A stretch of DNA of 64,000 nucleotides, from positions 1,930,001 to 1,994,000 of the forward strand of contig NZ_CP019980.1 of assembly GCF_002982115.1 (NCBI RefSeq), read 5' to 3'. The DNA comes from Lysinibacillus sphaericus (GTDB taxonomy: Bacteria; Bacillota; Bacilli; Bacillales_A; Planococcaceae). The translations under genes were made by a program, and so were the position numbers. Position 1 is the first letter of the stretch. Each line of letters begins with the position of its first letter. This document shows positions 46,991-56,606 of the stretch, in pieces. A model generated the notes under the pieces. The model saw only the letters and a list, made by a program, of their open reading frames with translations. It ran no database searches and was not told where the DNA came from.

Positions 46991-47413
46991 ATGACTTCGG
47001 TACGTGATGAAATTTTAGAAGTATTAAATCGAGAAAAAATAGGAACGATGGCAACCGTTGAAAATGGCAAGCCGTATTCACGTTATATGACATTCCAAAA
47101 TGAAGACTTCGTGTTGTATACCGTAACAAATAAGCATTCGGAGAAAATCGAGGAGCTATCGAAAAATCCGTATACACATATTTTATATGGCTACGACAAT
47201 GGGGGATTTGGTGATACCTTTGTTGAGATAGAAGGGAAGTTAACGGAAATTCAAGAGGAAGGTTTGAAAAATAAATTAGCAGAATTTTTCACAGGAATTT
47301 TCATTGGCAATAAAGATGAAATGGTAACACTTAAAATTGAACCCATTCGTATGCGATTGATGAACAAAAAAGGTGAGCCACCAAAAGAGTTAGAATTTAC
47401 AAACGACCATTGA
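46991..47413 (+). CDS. Pyridoxamine-5'-phosphate-oxidase-like FMN protein (general stress protein 26 family)
   Basis: 140 residues from the ATG at 46991, nine bases after AAAGGA. Split-barrel FMN fold: REKIGTMATVENGKPYSRYM, VLYTVTNKHSEKIEEL, FVEIEGKLTEI. Related to B. subtilis YdaG/GS26. Probably binds FMN or F420-like cofactor; substrate unknown. Confidence 0.82.
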   Translation: MTSVRDEILEVLNREKIGTMATVENGKPYSRYMTFQNEDFVLYTVTNKHSEKIEELSKNPYTHILYGYDNGGFGDTFVEIEGKLTEIQEEGLKNKLAEFFTGIFIGNKDEMVTLKIEPIRMRLMNKKGEPPKELEFTNDH

Positions 47414-47431
47414 TAGATGGTCGTTTTTTAT
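47400..47431 (+). terminator. Terminator overlapping the PNPOx-like gene stop
   Basis: AAACGACCA pairs with TGGTCGTTT around TTGATAGA, then TTTTT. Confidence 0.85.
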
Positions 47432-47661
47432 ACCGCAAAGTACCTACCATAGTGCACACCTATAGGAGTCATCCCCTCCGTTCCACTCAAGAACTTTACC
47501 GCTAACGGCTTCAAGCGTAAGAACTAGTTTATAATGGTGAGGAAATTATCCTATTGAAGGCATTGTGACAAGGAAATAGAAGGTGAAACAATCTTCATGA
47601 CTTGAATCTCCTTCAGTATTCATGCATGATAGGTCATAAATAAAAAGGGAGTGTGCTCAAT

Positions 47662-49407
47662 ATGGTAGAAAAACTACAGCAACTAACAAATAACATAATC
47701 GCATCACAGGGGAAACTAGAGGCGGATTTTATTTTGCGCAATGCCCTTGTTGCCGATGTTTTTACATTAACTTGGAAAAAGGCCGATGTTGTTGTGAAAA
47801 ATGGGCAAATTATCGCCCTCGATACCCAAAATCATTTTACTGCTAATAATGAGGAAGATGCTGCGGGTCATTATGTAATTCCTGGGTTAATTGATGGGCA
47901 TATACATATTGAATCTTCTATGCTTACACCAGCTGAATTTAGTCGTGTCCTTGTTCCTCATGGTGTTACGACAGTTATCACAGATCCACATGAGATTGCT
48001 AATGTCGCAGGTGCAGAAGGTATTCAGTTTATGCTAGATGATGCTAAAAAAGCTGAAATGGATATTTTCGTTATGTTACCGTCAAGTGTGCCTGGCACTC
48101 ATTTTGAACATGCAGGTGCAACTTTGACAGCAAAAGATTTAGCACCCTTTATGACCAATGACCATGTTCGTGGTCTGGCAGAGGTGATGGATTTTCCTGC
48201 TGTGTTAAACGGCGAAGCCAGTATGCTTGAAAAAATCTTGTTAGCCCAACAAGCAAATCTAGTTGTAGATGGCCATTGTGCAGGCTTAACAAGCGCGCAA
48301 ATTACAGGCTACCGTGTGGCAGGTATTCATACCGACCATGAATGTGTGACAGCAGAAGAGGCGTTAAACCGTATAGAGCAAGGAATGTACGTATTAATTC
48401 GTGAAGGCTCCGCAGCAAAAAATTTACGTGACTTATTACCAGCAGTAAATACAGTAAATGCCCGTCGATTCGGTTTTTGCACCGATGACAAGTATGTCGA
48501 TGAATTAATGGATGAAGGTAGCATTAACTTTGACGTAAAAATGGCCATTGCAGAAGGGATGGAACCATTGCAAGCCATTCAATTAGCGACCATTAATGTA
48601 GCAGAGTGCTATCGATTATACGATCGGGGTGTTTTAGCACCGGGCTATAAAGCAGACTTTATAGTAGTAGAAGATATAAAGGAAATGCGTGCAAAAGCGG
48701 TCTGGAAAGATGGAATCAAAGTCGCTGAAAATGGTGAAATGTTAACAGCTCGTGCGCAACCAAAAGTGCCGGCACATATCCATCAATCTGTCCATTTGCC
48801 AGCCATGACAACTGATATGCTTGCCATTCCGTTTACAAAAGGCACGACAGCCAATGTTATGGAAATTGTTCCTAACCAACTGATTACAAATCATTTGGTC
48901 GTAGAGGTACCTGTCACAGATGGTGTGTTTGTACCATCTGTAGAGCAGGATTTACTAAAGCTTGCTGTCATTGAGCGCCATCATCAATTGCATACGACAG
49001 GGCTAGGTATCGTGAAAGGTTTCGGTTTGCAAAAGGGAGCAGTTGCAACAACGGTAGCCCACGACTCACACAATGCGTTAGTTATTGGAACGAATGATGC
49101 AGATATGGTAATGGCCCTCAAGCGTATTCAAGAAATTCAAGGTGGCTTTGTTATTGTGGCTGACGGTCAAATTCTAGCAGAAATGCCGCTAACAATCGGT
49201 GGATTAATGACGGATGTAACGGCAGCTGAAGCTAAAAGCCAATTAGCAAGTCTACACAATGCACTTCATGAACTTAATCCTCATTTAGATTTCCATTTTC
49301 TTTTAACGTTTTCGTTTGTGGCACTACCTGTTATTCCAGCCTTAAAGTTAACGGATACAGGGTTATTTGATGTGACAACGTTCCAACATATTTCAGTAGA
49401 GGCATAG
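47662..49407 (+). CDS. ade: Adenine deaminase
   Basis: 581 residues from the ATG at 47662 (an in-frame GTG nine bases upstream has a poorer position). Deaminates adenine to hypoxanthine for purine salvage. Amidohydrolase metal-binding motif GLIDGHIHIESS near residue 76, DPHEIANVAG near 112, and later His in VVDGHCAGL and HTDHECV; C-terminal adenine deaminase domain with VAHDSHNALVIGTND near 473. Normal length for Ade/AdeC. No purine riboswitch motif in the 230-base leader. Confidence 0.95.
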   Translation: MVEKLQQLTNNIIASQGKLEADFILRNALVADVFTLTWKKADVVVKNGQIIALDTQNHFTANNEEDAAGHYVIPGLIDGHIHIESSMLTPAEFSRVLVPHGVTTVITDPHEIANVAGAEGIQFMLDDAKKAEMDIFVMLPSSVPGTHFEHAGATLTAKDLAPFMTNDHVRGLAEVMDFPAVLNGEASMLEKILLAQQANLVVDGHCAGLTSAQITGYRVAGIHTDHECVTAEEALNRIEQGMYVLIREGSAAKNLRDLLPAVNTVNARRFGFCTDDKYVDELMDEGSINFDVKMAIAEGMEPLQAIQLATINVAECYRLYDRGVLAPGYKADFIVVEDIKEMRAKAVWKDGIKVAENGEMLTARAQPKVPAHIHQSVHLPAMTTDMLAIPFTKGTTANVMEIVPNQLITNHLVVEVPVTDGVFVPSVEQDLLKLAVIERHHQLHTTGLGIVKGFGLQKGAVATTVAHDSHNALVIGTNDADMVMALKRIQEIQGGFVIVADGQILAEMPLTIGGLMTDVTAAEAKSQLASLHNALHELNPHLDFHFLLTFSFVALPVIPALKLTDTGLFDVTTFQHISVEA

Positions 49408-49414
49408 CTATAAA

Positions 49415-49449
49415 AAACGACCTGAAAGCTTCATGCATTCAGGTCGTTT
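49415..49449. terminator. Bidirectional terminator after ade
   Basis: AAACGACCTGAA (49415-49426) and TTCAGGTCGTTT (49438-49449); the facing gene's stop lies just beyond. Confidence 0.9.
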
Positions 49450-49451
49450 GT

Positions 49452-50009
49452 TCATTTGGAGGTGGTGCGGGCTTGAAGCTGTTTATTTAGCAATGTTGCT
49501 TGTGTCAGAGCTAATGCATCTTGCGCTATGTCACCAGGTTTATTGGCTTTTCCGATAATGTATGATGAAAAAGGCATATTTAAAAAGTTAAAAATATAGT
49601 GGAATTGTTGAATCATCGGTAAGCCTTTTATTCGTGGATCATCGCCACCAACAGCAAGCACAATCGCTTCTGTTGTCTGTAGCTGTTCTTTCAACTGTGG
49701 AAAACGCTCATCACGAATGGCATGACTCAGACGGTCAATCACATTTTTCATGATTCCAGACATGCTATACCAATAAATCGGCGTGGCAAAAAGAACGATA
49801 TCACTTGTCAGTAATGCTTGAATAATATGGTCGTAATCATCCTCTACATACTGAAAGCCTTGTGCATCATGGCGTAAATCATGAATAGGTACAATATTCA
49901 AGTCCTTTAAATATAACTTTTCATGGGAGATCCCTTCTAATACATAGTTGGCAAGTTCCTCACTATTGCTGTGTTGTCTGGAGCTACCATACAAAGCGGT
50001 AATGTGCAT
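49452..50009 (-). CDS. NAD(P)H-dependent FMN reductase/flavodoxin-fold protein
   Basis: 185 residues from the ATG at 50009, seven bases after GAGGAGG. FMN-binding YGSSRQHSNSEEL at the N-terminus, TPIYWYSMSGIMKNVIDRL near 80-98, and a later Gly-Gly-Asp-Asp loop (VGGDDPR). This is the YwqN/azoreductase-like flavin reductase family. The electron acceptor is unknown. Its stop meets the ade terminator. Confidence 0.83.
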   Translation of the reverse strand: MHITALYGSSRQHSNSEELANYVLEGISHEKLYLKDLNIVPIHDLRHDAQGFQYVEDDYDHIIQALLTSDIVLFATPIYWYSMSGIMKNVIDRLSHAIRDERFPQLKEQLQTTEAIVLAVGGDDPRIKGLPMIQQFHYIFNFLNMPFSSYIIGKANKPGDIAQDALALTQATLLNKQLQARTTSK

Positions 50010-50095
50010 GTTATTCCTCCTCAAATCAAATTAAGCATAGTGTATGCTACTTCTACCTATCGTATTTTCATTGGACGTTAATATTCCGCCTTTGT

Positions 50096-51121
50096 TTATT
50101 GCTTTTTTAATGTGCCTGAAAAGTTCGTTCCTTCATCATGTGCAAAACGGCAATCTACTTCAATAATTTTAAGTGCATTTTTTAGTTGTTCAAATTCAAG
50201 CACACAGCGGTTTCCATCGTCTGATTTGTTCATGATAGCCTTTGTGCTAGACGTGATGGTAGCTGTACCTTCTACGCTACCAGACTGTTGTCCATCGCTT
50301 GCTGTCAAAGAAATGTTGAAGCTCTTGCTTGTAGCATTTGAAATAATAGCATCACGGCGATTAAAATCAGTCGCTCCTTTGCCCCATTTATAATAATACG
50401 TATACGTCCCTTCCCATGCACTATTAGATGGTGCTACTTGTTGCATGGATTTATCGAGTTGCCTTTGCCCATTAATCGCTCGTGCATTTAATGAAACGTT
50501 ACTTTGGTTTTCGTGAATGTTTTGTGCATCATCAGAAATCGTATAAAAATTCCTTGAATCCATGCGGTGAAGCAATGTCACAACTTGCGCGCGTGTCATA
50601 TGGTTTGCAACGCCAAAAAACTTTTGTAAATCACGATTTTCATACTTGGGGTTTTGTCCAGTGGAAATATAGGAATCAAGTAAAAATTGAATGGATTCAT
50701 TAAGACCGCGTTTGCCCTCTGCAAGGTGGGTGATTGCTTGTGCAACGACACCACGTTTTATTGCCGTTGCTCGAATATTGTTATGAAAATACCCGTTGAG
50801 CGGTACACCGTAACTAGCTAGGCGATTATAATACTCATCTGCCCAGTTCCCAGCAGTAGTCTGCTTTTTTAACTCATCATATGGGGACTCTAGTTCGTAA
50901 TAATTAGCAAGTAACTTTGCAAATTGTTGCTCCGTAATGGTTGCATTCGGCTTGAAGGTACCGTCCGCATAGCCATCGATAATGTCATATTCTTCTGCCC
51001 ACAAAACCGCCTCGTAAGCAAAATGGTCTTCCGTTACATCTGAAAAACCGGCTGCCTCCACTTTGTAGTTCCCAGCAACGATAAGTAATGAAAGCAATAA
51101 TATACACACTAATTGTTTCAT
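50096..51121 (-). CDS. Secreted SLH-domain protein with a C-terminal unknown domain
   Basis: 341 residues from the ATG at 51121, seven bases after AAAGGAAG. Signal peptide, then one clear SLH module (FSDVTEDHFAYEAVLWAEEY, IIDGYADGTFKPNATITE) and two degenerate ones (about 75-130 and 140-180). The C-terminal 130 residues (YTYYYKWGKGATDFNRRDA; later GTATITSSTKAIMN) form an unrecognised domain with a pair of Cys near 305-320 (NRCVLEF, EVDCRF). Probably wall-attached. Confidence 0.8.
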   Translation of the reverse strand: MKQLVCILLLSLLIVAGNYKVEAAGFSDVTEDHFAYEAVLWAEEYDIIDGYADGTFKPNATITEQQFAKLLANYYELESPYDELKKQTTAGNWADEYYNRLASYGVPLNGYFHNNIRATAIKRGVVAQAITHLAEGKRGLNESIQFLLDSYISTGQNPKYENRDLQKFFGVANHMTRAQVVTLLHRMDSRNFYTISDDAQNIHENQSNVSLNARAINGQRQLDKSMQQVAPSNSAWEGTYTYYYKWGKGATDFNRRDAIISNATSKSFNISLTASDGQQSGSVEGTATITSSTKAIMNKSDDGNRCVLEFEQLKNALKIIEVDCRFAHDEGTNFSGTLKKQ

Positions 51122-51500
51122 TATCATACTTCCTTTCTAGCTGTAATTATATTTAGTTTGCAGGATATAGATGGAAACTGCAAATGTTTCTATCAAATAA
51201 TTCAAGATCATGTCAATTTTACTAGTGAATATGATGGGCTACATTGTACGAACGATATAACGGAAGATATCAGCGATTTTCAACTATAGCTTTTACACCG
51301 TTACAACTGGATAGCCATCTCTATTTTTTATAAAACGATGCACAAAAAGTAAAGGTGATTTATGATGGGCGCATAAAAAATGTGTGCAAGAAAAAAATTT
51401 TTTAAAAGAAATTTTTATAAAACAGTTGAAATTTCTTTTCATTAAGCATATATTTTTCCTAAGGGAAACAAAATATCGCAAACGAAAGAAGAGTGACTGT
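51122..51500. other. Non-coding stretch between the SLH gene and a small membrane gene
   Basis: AT-rich. From about 51128 to 51287 the plus strand is open in one frame (key residues DIDGNCKCFYQIIQDHV) but has no start codon or ribosome site, so it is at best a decayed remnant. Confidence 0.45.
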
Positions 51501-51665
51501 ATGAAAGAGTTAGATGATTTGAAACTAACAATTCTTCCGCTAGGCATACTAGTGTTTTTGACGATGTTATGGAAAATGACCCAATCAGTTGGTGTAGCGA
51601 TTTCAATCATTATATTTTGGATGGGCTGGAAACAGCTTATGAAAAAATTCATGATAAATAATTAA
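51501..51665 (+). CDS. Small membrane protein, unknown function
   Basis: 54 residues, MKELDDLKLTILPLGI onward, with one or two hydrophobic helices (ILPLGILVFLTML, VGVAISIIIFWMGW) and a basic end. The upstream ribosome site (GAAAGAAGAG) is weak. A longer in-frame start at 51384 exists but its first 39 residues are Lys/Phe-rich low-complexity and improbable. Not recognised. Confidence 0.4.
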   Translation: MKELDDLKLTILPLGILVFLTMLWKMTQSVGVAISIIIFWMGWKQLMKKFMINN

Positions 51666-52296
51666 TACGCCATACAAAGCGGCGTGATTAGAAAAAAGAT
51701 GAAATACACATCTGTCCAAACGGAAAATGGAGAAATGTTTACGCAAGTTGCTGCGAAAGCGTCTCTCGAAAATTATAAAAAGTATAAGGAGGGAAACCGT
51801 TTCGTCAAAACAAGCAACATTATAAAACAACTCATAGTAATACGTTTACTTCCATGTAATTAAACGAATAACCGCATCATCATCTTCAGCAGAACACGAC
51901 TAAGAGTGGGAAAATTAAGCCACCAATTAAAGTTGCAGTTGAACAAGAGGCTGATAAAAAATAGACATCTTTCGCAAGGCATTGGGCAACAGAAGCTGTG
52001 TGAAATTCAAAAGACAATAGCAATTAAATGCACACAATATTTTTTGATAGAAACAGTTAAGTGTTATCCTTCTTTAGAAATTTGCAGTGACAAGCTCATA
52101 AAAAAGCATCCACAATGGAAAGAATCTATCAATGTGATGGGGTAAGCTTGGACTCATACTGGCTTCCCAATAAGCTTTACCGTTAGTCGATTAATCGCAC
52201 ATTATACGGTTAAAATGAAGGATTCGTTGCACCACAATGCTAATAAAGATAGTAGCTTCGGCAAAATCTCAGGCTCAATGGTGTAAGAAGTAAACG
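51666..52296 (+). other. Decayed coding-like region upstream of mntABCD
   Basis: Two remnants are visible. One frame (51699-51863, 54 residues, MKYTSVQTENGEMFTQVAAK then KEGNRFVKTSN) looks like protein but ends abruptly. A second (51906-52286) reads MGKLSHQLKLQLNKR onward to KHPQWKESINVMG, then a TAA (52143-52145), then continues open as AWTHTGFPISFTVSRL to the next stop. I recognise neither. Together they look like broken genes rather than intact ones. Confidence 0.4.
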
Positions 52297-52312
52297 AAAC
52301 GCTATAGCGTTT
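52297..52312. promoter_or_regulatory. 16-bp perfect palindrome in front of mntA
   Basis: AAACGCTATAGCGTTT, centred 20-40 bases before the possible mntA starts. Could be an operator; it does not match the MntR consensus I know. Confidence 0.4.
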
Positions 52313-52339
52313 TATAAGGTTTTGACGACGGTAATGGTA

Positions 52340-53254
52340 ATGAAACGTTTTTTAGGTGTAATGGTTTTAATGATGTTACTTTTCGGTTGTAGCGCAGAAA
52401 ATAGCGCAACGGAAAAAAAAGAAGGAGTCGTTGTTGCAACAACGGGGCATATTGCCGATGTGATTAAAGAAATTGGCGGTGACCATTTAACTGTTTCGGC
52501 ATTGATGGGGCCTGGTGTAGATCCACATTTATATAAAGCAACACAGAGCGATTTATCGAAGTTAGAAAACGCCGAAGTTATTTTTTATAACGGTCTACAA
52601 TTAGAAGGACAAATGCTCGATATCTTTGATCAAATGTCCAAAGATAAAACTGTGCTAGCTGTCGGGGATAAGTTGGATAAAGCAAATCTACTCGATAGTG
52701 AAGATGAAGGGCTTCTACATGATCCGCATATTTGGTTTAACATTGACTTATGGAAACAAGTTGTGGATGCTGTAACGAAAACGCTTGTAGCAGAATATCC
52801 AACGTTTAAAGATGACTTTAAAGCAAATGAAAAAACGTATTTGGAAAAATTAGATGAACTACAAGCGTATGCTAAAAAGCGCATTAGTGAAGTGCCAGAT
52901 AAGCAACGAATATTAGTAACAGCACATGATGCGTTCAACTATTTCGGAGAGAGCCAAGGATTTGAAGTTCGCGGCTTACAGGGGCTAAGTACAGAAGCTG
53001 AATATGGTGTGAAAGACGTTCAAGAAATGGTGGACTTTTTAGTAGATAACAAAATTAAAGCAATTTTTGTAGAGTCAAGTGTTTCTGATAAAGCGATGAA
53101 AGCTGTTATTGAAGGGGCAAAACAAAAAGGGCATGAAGTTGCCATTGGTGGCGAATTATTCTCAGATGCAATGGGCGCTGAAGGAACAGAAGAAGGCACA
53201 TACGTTGGGATGTATCAACATAACATCGACACTATTGTCGATGCATTAAAGTAG
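52340..53254 (+). CDS. mntA: Manganese ABC transporter, binding lipoprotein
   Basis: 304 residues from ATG 52340; ATG 52334 and TTG 52322 are also in frame and none has a strong ribosome site, so the start is uncertain. Lipoprotein signal with lipobox LLFGC. Cluster A-I (TroA/PsaA) fold. The four metal ligands fit PsaA: His in GVDPHLYKA, His in LHDPHIWFN, Glu in FVESSVSD and Asp in LFSDAMG. Binds Mn(II), possibly Zn. First gene of mntABCD, transcribed from an upstream promoter that I could not place with confidence. Confidence 0.9.
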   Translation: MKRFLGVMVLMMLLFGCSAENSATEKKEGVVVATTGHIADVIKEIGGDHLTVSALMGPGVDPHLYKATQSDLSKLENAEVIFYNGLQLEGQMLDIFDQMSKDKTVLAVGDKLDKANLLDSEDEGLLHDPHIWFNIDLWKQVVDAVTKTLVAEYPTFKDDFKANEKTYLEKLDELQAYAKKRISEVPDKQRILVTAHDAFNYFGESQGFEVRGLQGLSTEAEYGVKDVQEMVDFLVDNKIKAIFVESSVSDKAMKAVIEGAKQKGHEVAIGGELFSDAMGAEGTEEGTYVGMYQHNIDTIVDALK

Positions 53255-53262
53255 GTGAAAAA

Positions 53263-54012
53263 ATGAATGCATTAACTGTAGAAAATTTATCGGTTGCTTA
53301 TGATAAGAAAACAGTTTTAGAAAATGCCAACGTCACAGTGCCTAGCGGTCGGCTTACAGCAATTATTGGGCCAAATGGAGCGGGAAAATCGACGTTCTTA
53401 AAAGCGATATTAAATCAATTACCAAACAAGGTAGGAAAAGTAGAGATACTAGGAAAGCTATTCGATCCAAAAAGTTTAGTCGTGGGATACGTCCCACAGC
53501 GCAATGCCGTTGATTGGGATTTCCCAACGAATGCACTAGATATTGTGCTAATGGGAAGATACGGACATACTGGATTGTTTAAAAGACCATCTAAACAAGA
53601 TAAGCTTTTAGCAAAGCAAGCTTTGGAAAGTGTAGGCATGCAAGATTTTGCACAGCGTTCCATTGGTCAATTATCAGGAGGTCAACAACAACGTGTATTT
53701 TTAGCACGGGCTTTAGCACAAAATGCTACTATCTATTTCTTAGATGAGCCATTTGCTGGTGTTGATGCCGCTACTGAAAAAACAATTATTGATATTTTAA
53801 AAAGCTTAAAGGCACAAGGAAAAAGTATATTTGTCGTTCATCATGATTTACAAACAGTAAAAGAATATTTTGATTACACAATTTTATTAAATAAAACGAT
53901 ATTAGCATCCGGTGCAACGGAAGAAGTTTTTACACCAGAACAATTACAAAAAACATACGGTGGCAAACTATTCATGATGCAAGACATGTTAGGAGCGAAC
54001 AGCCTATGTTAA
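53263..54012 (+). CDS. mntB: Manganese ABC transporter, ATPase
   Basis: 249 residues. Walker A GPNGAGKST near residue 36, Q-loop YVPQRNAVDWDFP, signature LSGGQQQRVFLARA near 139 and Walker B IYFLDEPFAGVD, with switch His in VVHHDLQ. The QRNAVDWDFP motif is typical of Mn/Zn ATPases. Starts 8 bases after mntA and overlaps mntC by 7. Confidence 0.93.
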   Translation: MNALTVENLSVAYDKKTVLENANVTVPSGRLTAIIGPNGAGKSTFLKAILNQLPNKVGKVEILGKLFDPKSLVVGYVPQRNAVDWDFPTNALDIVLMGRYGHTGLFKRPSKQDKLLAKQALESVGMQDFAQRSIGQLSGGQQQRVFLARALAQNATIYFLDEPFAGVDAATEKTIIDILKSLKAQGKSIFVVHHDLQTVKEYFDYTILLNKTILASGATEEVFTPEQLQKTYGGKLFMMQDMLGANSLC

Positions 54013-54878
54013 CGGGAAACTTGCTTTGGGTATTAATGGGTACGATGTTGCTTGGGATTGCTGCTGGAATAACAGGTACTTTTTCCTTTCTTCAAAAACA
54101 AAGTTTAGTGGGTGATGCTGCAGCACATGCAGCATTACCTGGTATTGCCTTAGCATTTTTATTAACAGGGCAAAAAGATTTACCTATATTAATGCTTGGG
54201 GCAGGTATAACATCAGCTTTGTCTGTCTACTGTATCCAATGGATTGTTTCATTTTCGAAAATGAAAGCAGATGCTGCTATTGGTTTAGTGCTAACGGTAT
54301 TTTTCGGGGTAGGTGTTGTATTTTTAACGGTTGTCAATCATAGCCCGCTAGGAAATCAGAGTGGCCTTAACAATTTTATTTTTGGTAAAGCGGCAACAAT
54401 GACAAAAGCGGATTTAACATGGCTGTTTTTAAGTGCAACAATTATTATAATAGTTAGTTTGTTATTTTATAAGGAATGGAAACTATTAATCTTTGATCCC
54501 ATGTATGCAAAGGGGATAGGCTTACCGATTGAAGCGTTAAAGGCGACGTTAACCGTTTTGATTGTAATGACAATTGTAACGGGCATTCAATCAGTCGGTG
54601 TTATTTTAATGTCAGCGTTGTTAATCATTCCTGCTGTTAGTGCCAAATTATGGACAAGGAAGCTAAGTTCAATGCTTGTAGTTAGTGCAGTAATAGGTGG
54701 TGTGTCAGGGATTGTTGGAACCTTTATTAGTTCTACGCGTACAGGCTTATCAACAGGACCTTTAATTGTTTTAGTAGCTGCTGCCATTTTCTTTTTATCT
54801 TATTTATTTAGTCCAGCAGGGCAAATGTATAAGTACTTTAGAAAAAAACAGTTTCGAAAGCAAGGTGAAGTAGGATGA
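54006..54878 (+). CDS. mntC: Manganese ABC transporter, permease 1
   Basis: 290 residues of the ABC-3 (ZnuB/MntB) permease family, about eight or nine helices: VGDAAAHAALPGIALAFLL near residue 35 and TLTVLIVMTIVTGIQSVGVILMSALLIIP in part near 178 are the family motifs. The operon has two permease genes, as in B. subtilis mntABCD. Confidence 0.92.
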   Translation: MLTGNLLWVLMGTMLLGIAAGITGTFSFLQKQSLVGDAAAHAALPGIALAFLLTGQKDLPILMLGAGITSALSVYCIQWIVSFSKMKADAAIGLVLTVFFGVGVVFLTVVNHSPLGNQSGLNNFIFGKAATMTKADLTWLFLSATIIIIVSLLFYKEWKLLIFDPMYAKGIGLPIEALKATLTVLIVMTIVTGIQSVGVILMSALLIIPAVSAKLWTRKLSSMLVVSAVIGGVSGIVGTFISSTRTGLSTGPLIVLVAAAIFFLSYLFSPAGQMYKYFRKKQFRKQGEVG

Positions 54879-55744
54879 TTGAATTATGGGTCATAATCAC
54901 GGGTCTTTTGGTTGGTATTACATGTGGGATGGCTGGCGTTTTTTTAATATTACGTAAAATGTCGATGATCGCAGATGCTATTAGCCATACGGTGCTGTTT
55001 GGGATTGTGATGGCATTTATCATTACGCAAACATTAAACGGATTTTGGATGCTATTAGGTGCAGCGGTTGCTGGCATTTTAACGGCATACTTAGTGCAGT
55101 TATTACATTCTTCAGGTATACAGCAAGATGCTGCAATAGGTGTTGTCTTTACGACGTTATTTGCTGCAGGTGTTCTGCTAATTACATTGTTTGCTAGCCA
55201 TGTGCATTTAGATGTTGAGCATATCTTAATGGGCGAAATCGCATTTGTTCCTTGGGATAAATGGACGTTCTTTGCCATAACAATGCCAAAAGCTGTCTGG
55301 ATACTATTGCTTGTATTATTCATTAATATAGGGTTCCTATTATTATTCTTTAAGGAAATGAAGCTTGCAACCTTTGATAGCGTTTATGCAGCGTCCATTG
55401 GTGTGCCAATACTTTTCTTACATTATGGTTTTATGACATCCGTTTCCTTTACAACTGTTGCAGCATTTGATAGTGTTGGAGCAATTTTAGTAGTGGCGAT
55501 GTTAATCGGGCCTGCTGCCACAGCCAATTTAATTAGTAAATCAATTAAACAGATGTTCCTATTCAGTATGTTATATGGAGGGGCAGCGGCGATTATTGGT
55601 TATTATTTGGCTAAATTTTGGGACACGTCCATTGCAGGTATGATGGCTACGGCGGTCGGTCTATTATTTATCATGACGTTATGCGTTCAAAAATTTATGG
55701 ACTATAAACGAAAAGCACTTGTTAGTAAATTAGAAGGGGCTTAA
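54875..55744 (+). CDS. mntD: Manganese ABC transporter, permease 2
   Basis: 289 residues, ABC-3 permease family. MIADAISHTVLFGIVMAF near 31, and TTVAAFDSVGAILVVAMLIGPAATA near 188-212. Overlaps mntC by four bases (ATGA). Pairs with MntC as a heterodimeric channel. Followed by a terminator. Confidence 0.92.
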   Translation: MIELWVIITGLLVGITCGMAGVFLILRKMSMIADAISHTVLFGIVMAFIITQTLNGFWMLLGAAVAGILTAYLVQLLHSSGIQQDAAIGVVFTTLFAAGVLLITLFASHVHLDVEHILMGEIAFVPWDKWTFFAITMPKAVWILLLVLFINIGFLLLFFKEMKLATFDSVYAASIGVPILFLHYGFMTSVSFTTVAAFDSVGAILVVAMLIGPAATANLISKSIKQMFLFSMLYGGAAAIIGYYLAKFWDTSIAGMMATAVGLLFIMTLCVQKFMDYKRKALVSKLEGA

Positions 55745-55831
55745 AGTGTAAGACATTGTGAAAGGTGCTGCTTGACTCCGAATTTTGACATATGTTAAGG
55801 GATAGTCACTTTAGATAGTAAATAAAGAGGG

Positions 55832-55871
55832 AGAGATGGGGCTTTTAAAACCCATCTCTTTATTTTGTTTG
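55832..55871 (+). terminator. Terminator of mntABCD
   Basis: AGAGATGGG (55832-55840) and CCCATCTCT (55851-55859), flanked by AAAG/TTT; T-rich run follows. Confidence 0.82.
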
Positions 55872-56003
55872 ACAGTGTAGTAACACATCTGTACGCTAGC
55901 TACCCCGCTAATTACTATAAAAAAGCATATTTCATCCTTTTGCACGATTTTCCCTTTTTCAAAAAATAGTATACTTTTGTCATTCATCATAAGGGGAGAT
56001 CAC

Positions 56004-56462
56004 ATGATAAAAGGATTATATGAAGCACATTTACCCGTTAGCGATTTACAACAATCCATTATATTTTATGAAAAGCTAGGGCTTGAATTAGCTTATGTGC
56101 AACAGCAATTCGCCTTTTTCTGGATTGTCAAAGGACAAAGTTGGATAGGTTTGTGGGAATGTAAGGAAGCGCAATTAGACTACCATCCGTCTATTCGACA
56201 TCTCGCTTTTAAAATCGACGAAGAGGATGCAGGACGAGTGAAACAATGGTTACAATCCATTGGTATTGAAATAAAAACAGCATTTGGCTTTACGCCCTCA
56301 CAACAGCCGCTCGTCTTACCCAATCATCCACATGCCCATGCGGCAATCTATTTTGCCGATCCAGATGGCAATTCTATTGAGCTAATTACGCCATTAAGAT
56401 TGGATGTTGCTGAAGAATTTCCAATGATGTCTTTAGCAACATGGTACAACAGGGATAAGTAG
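56004..56462 (+). CDS. VOC (glyoxalase/bleomycin-resistance) family protein
   Basis: 152 residues from the ATG at 56004, after AAGGGGAG. Two VOC half-modules: LYEAHLPVSDLQQSIIFYE with the first metal-type His, and IYFADPDGNSIELITP with the C-terminal Glu. Divalent-metal enzymes of this superfamily include glyoxalases, dioxygenases and antibiotic-binding proteins; nothing here fixes which. Single gene. Confidence 0.82.
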   Translation: MIKGLYEAHLPVSDLQQSIIFYEKLGLELAYVQQQFAFFWIVKGQSWIGLWECKEAQLDYHPSIRHLAFKIDEEDAGRVKQWLQSIGIEIKTAFGFTPSQQPLVLPNHPHAHAAIYFADPDGNSIELITPLRLDVAEEFPMMSLATWYNRDK

Positions 56463-56606
56463 CGAAAGTGATACATAAATCAAGAATAAAGGAGTTTGCA
56501 CACGTCGATAAAATACCAGATTTGTAAAATTATATGTACGATTATTTATAATTTTGTTACGATGGATGTTATAAAAATTTAATATTGGGCAACGAGGGGA
56601 GACAGC

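Noticed and set aside
47432-47661. Purine riboswitch in front of ade
   Set aside because: The conserved loop and P1 sequences of the purine aptamer are absent.
51384-51500. N-terminal extension of the small membrane protein at 51501
   Set aside because: Lys/Phe-rich low-complexity sequence without a ribosome site.
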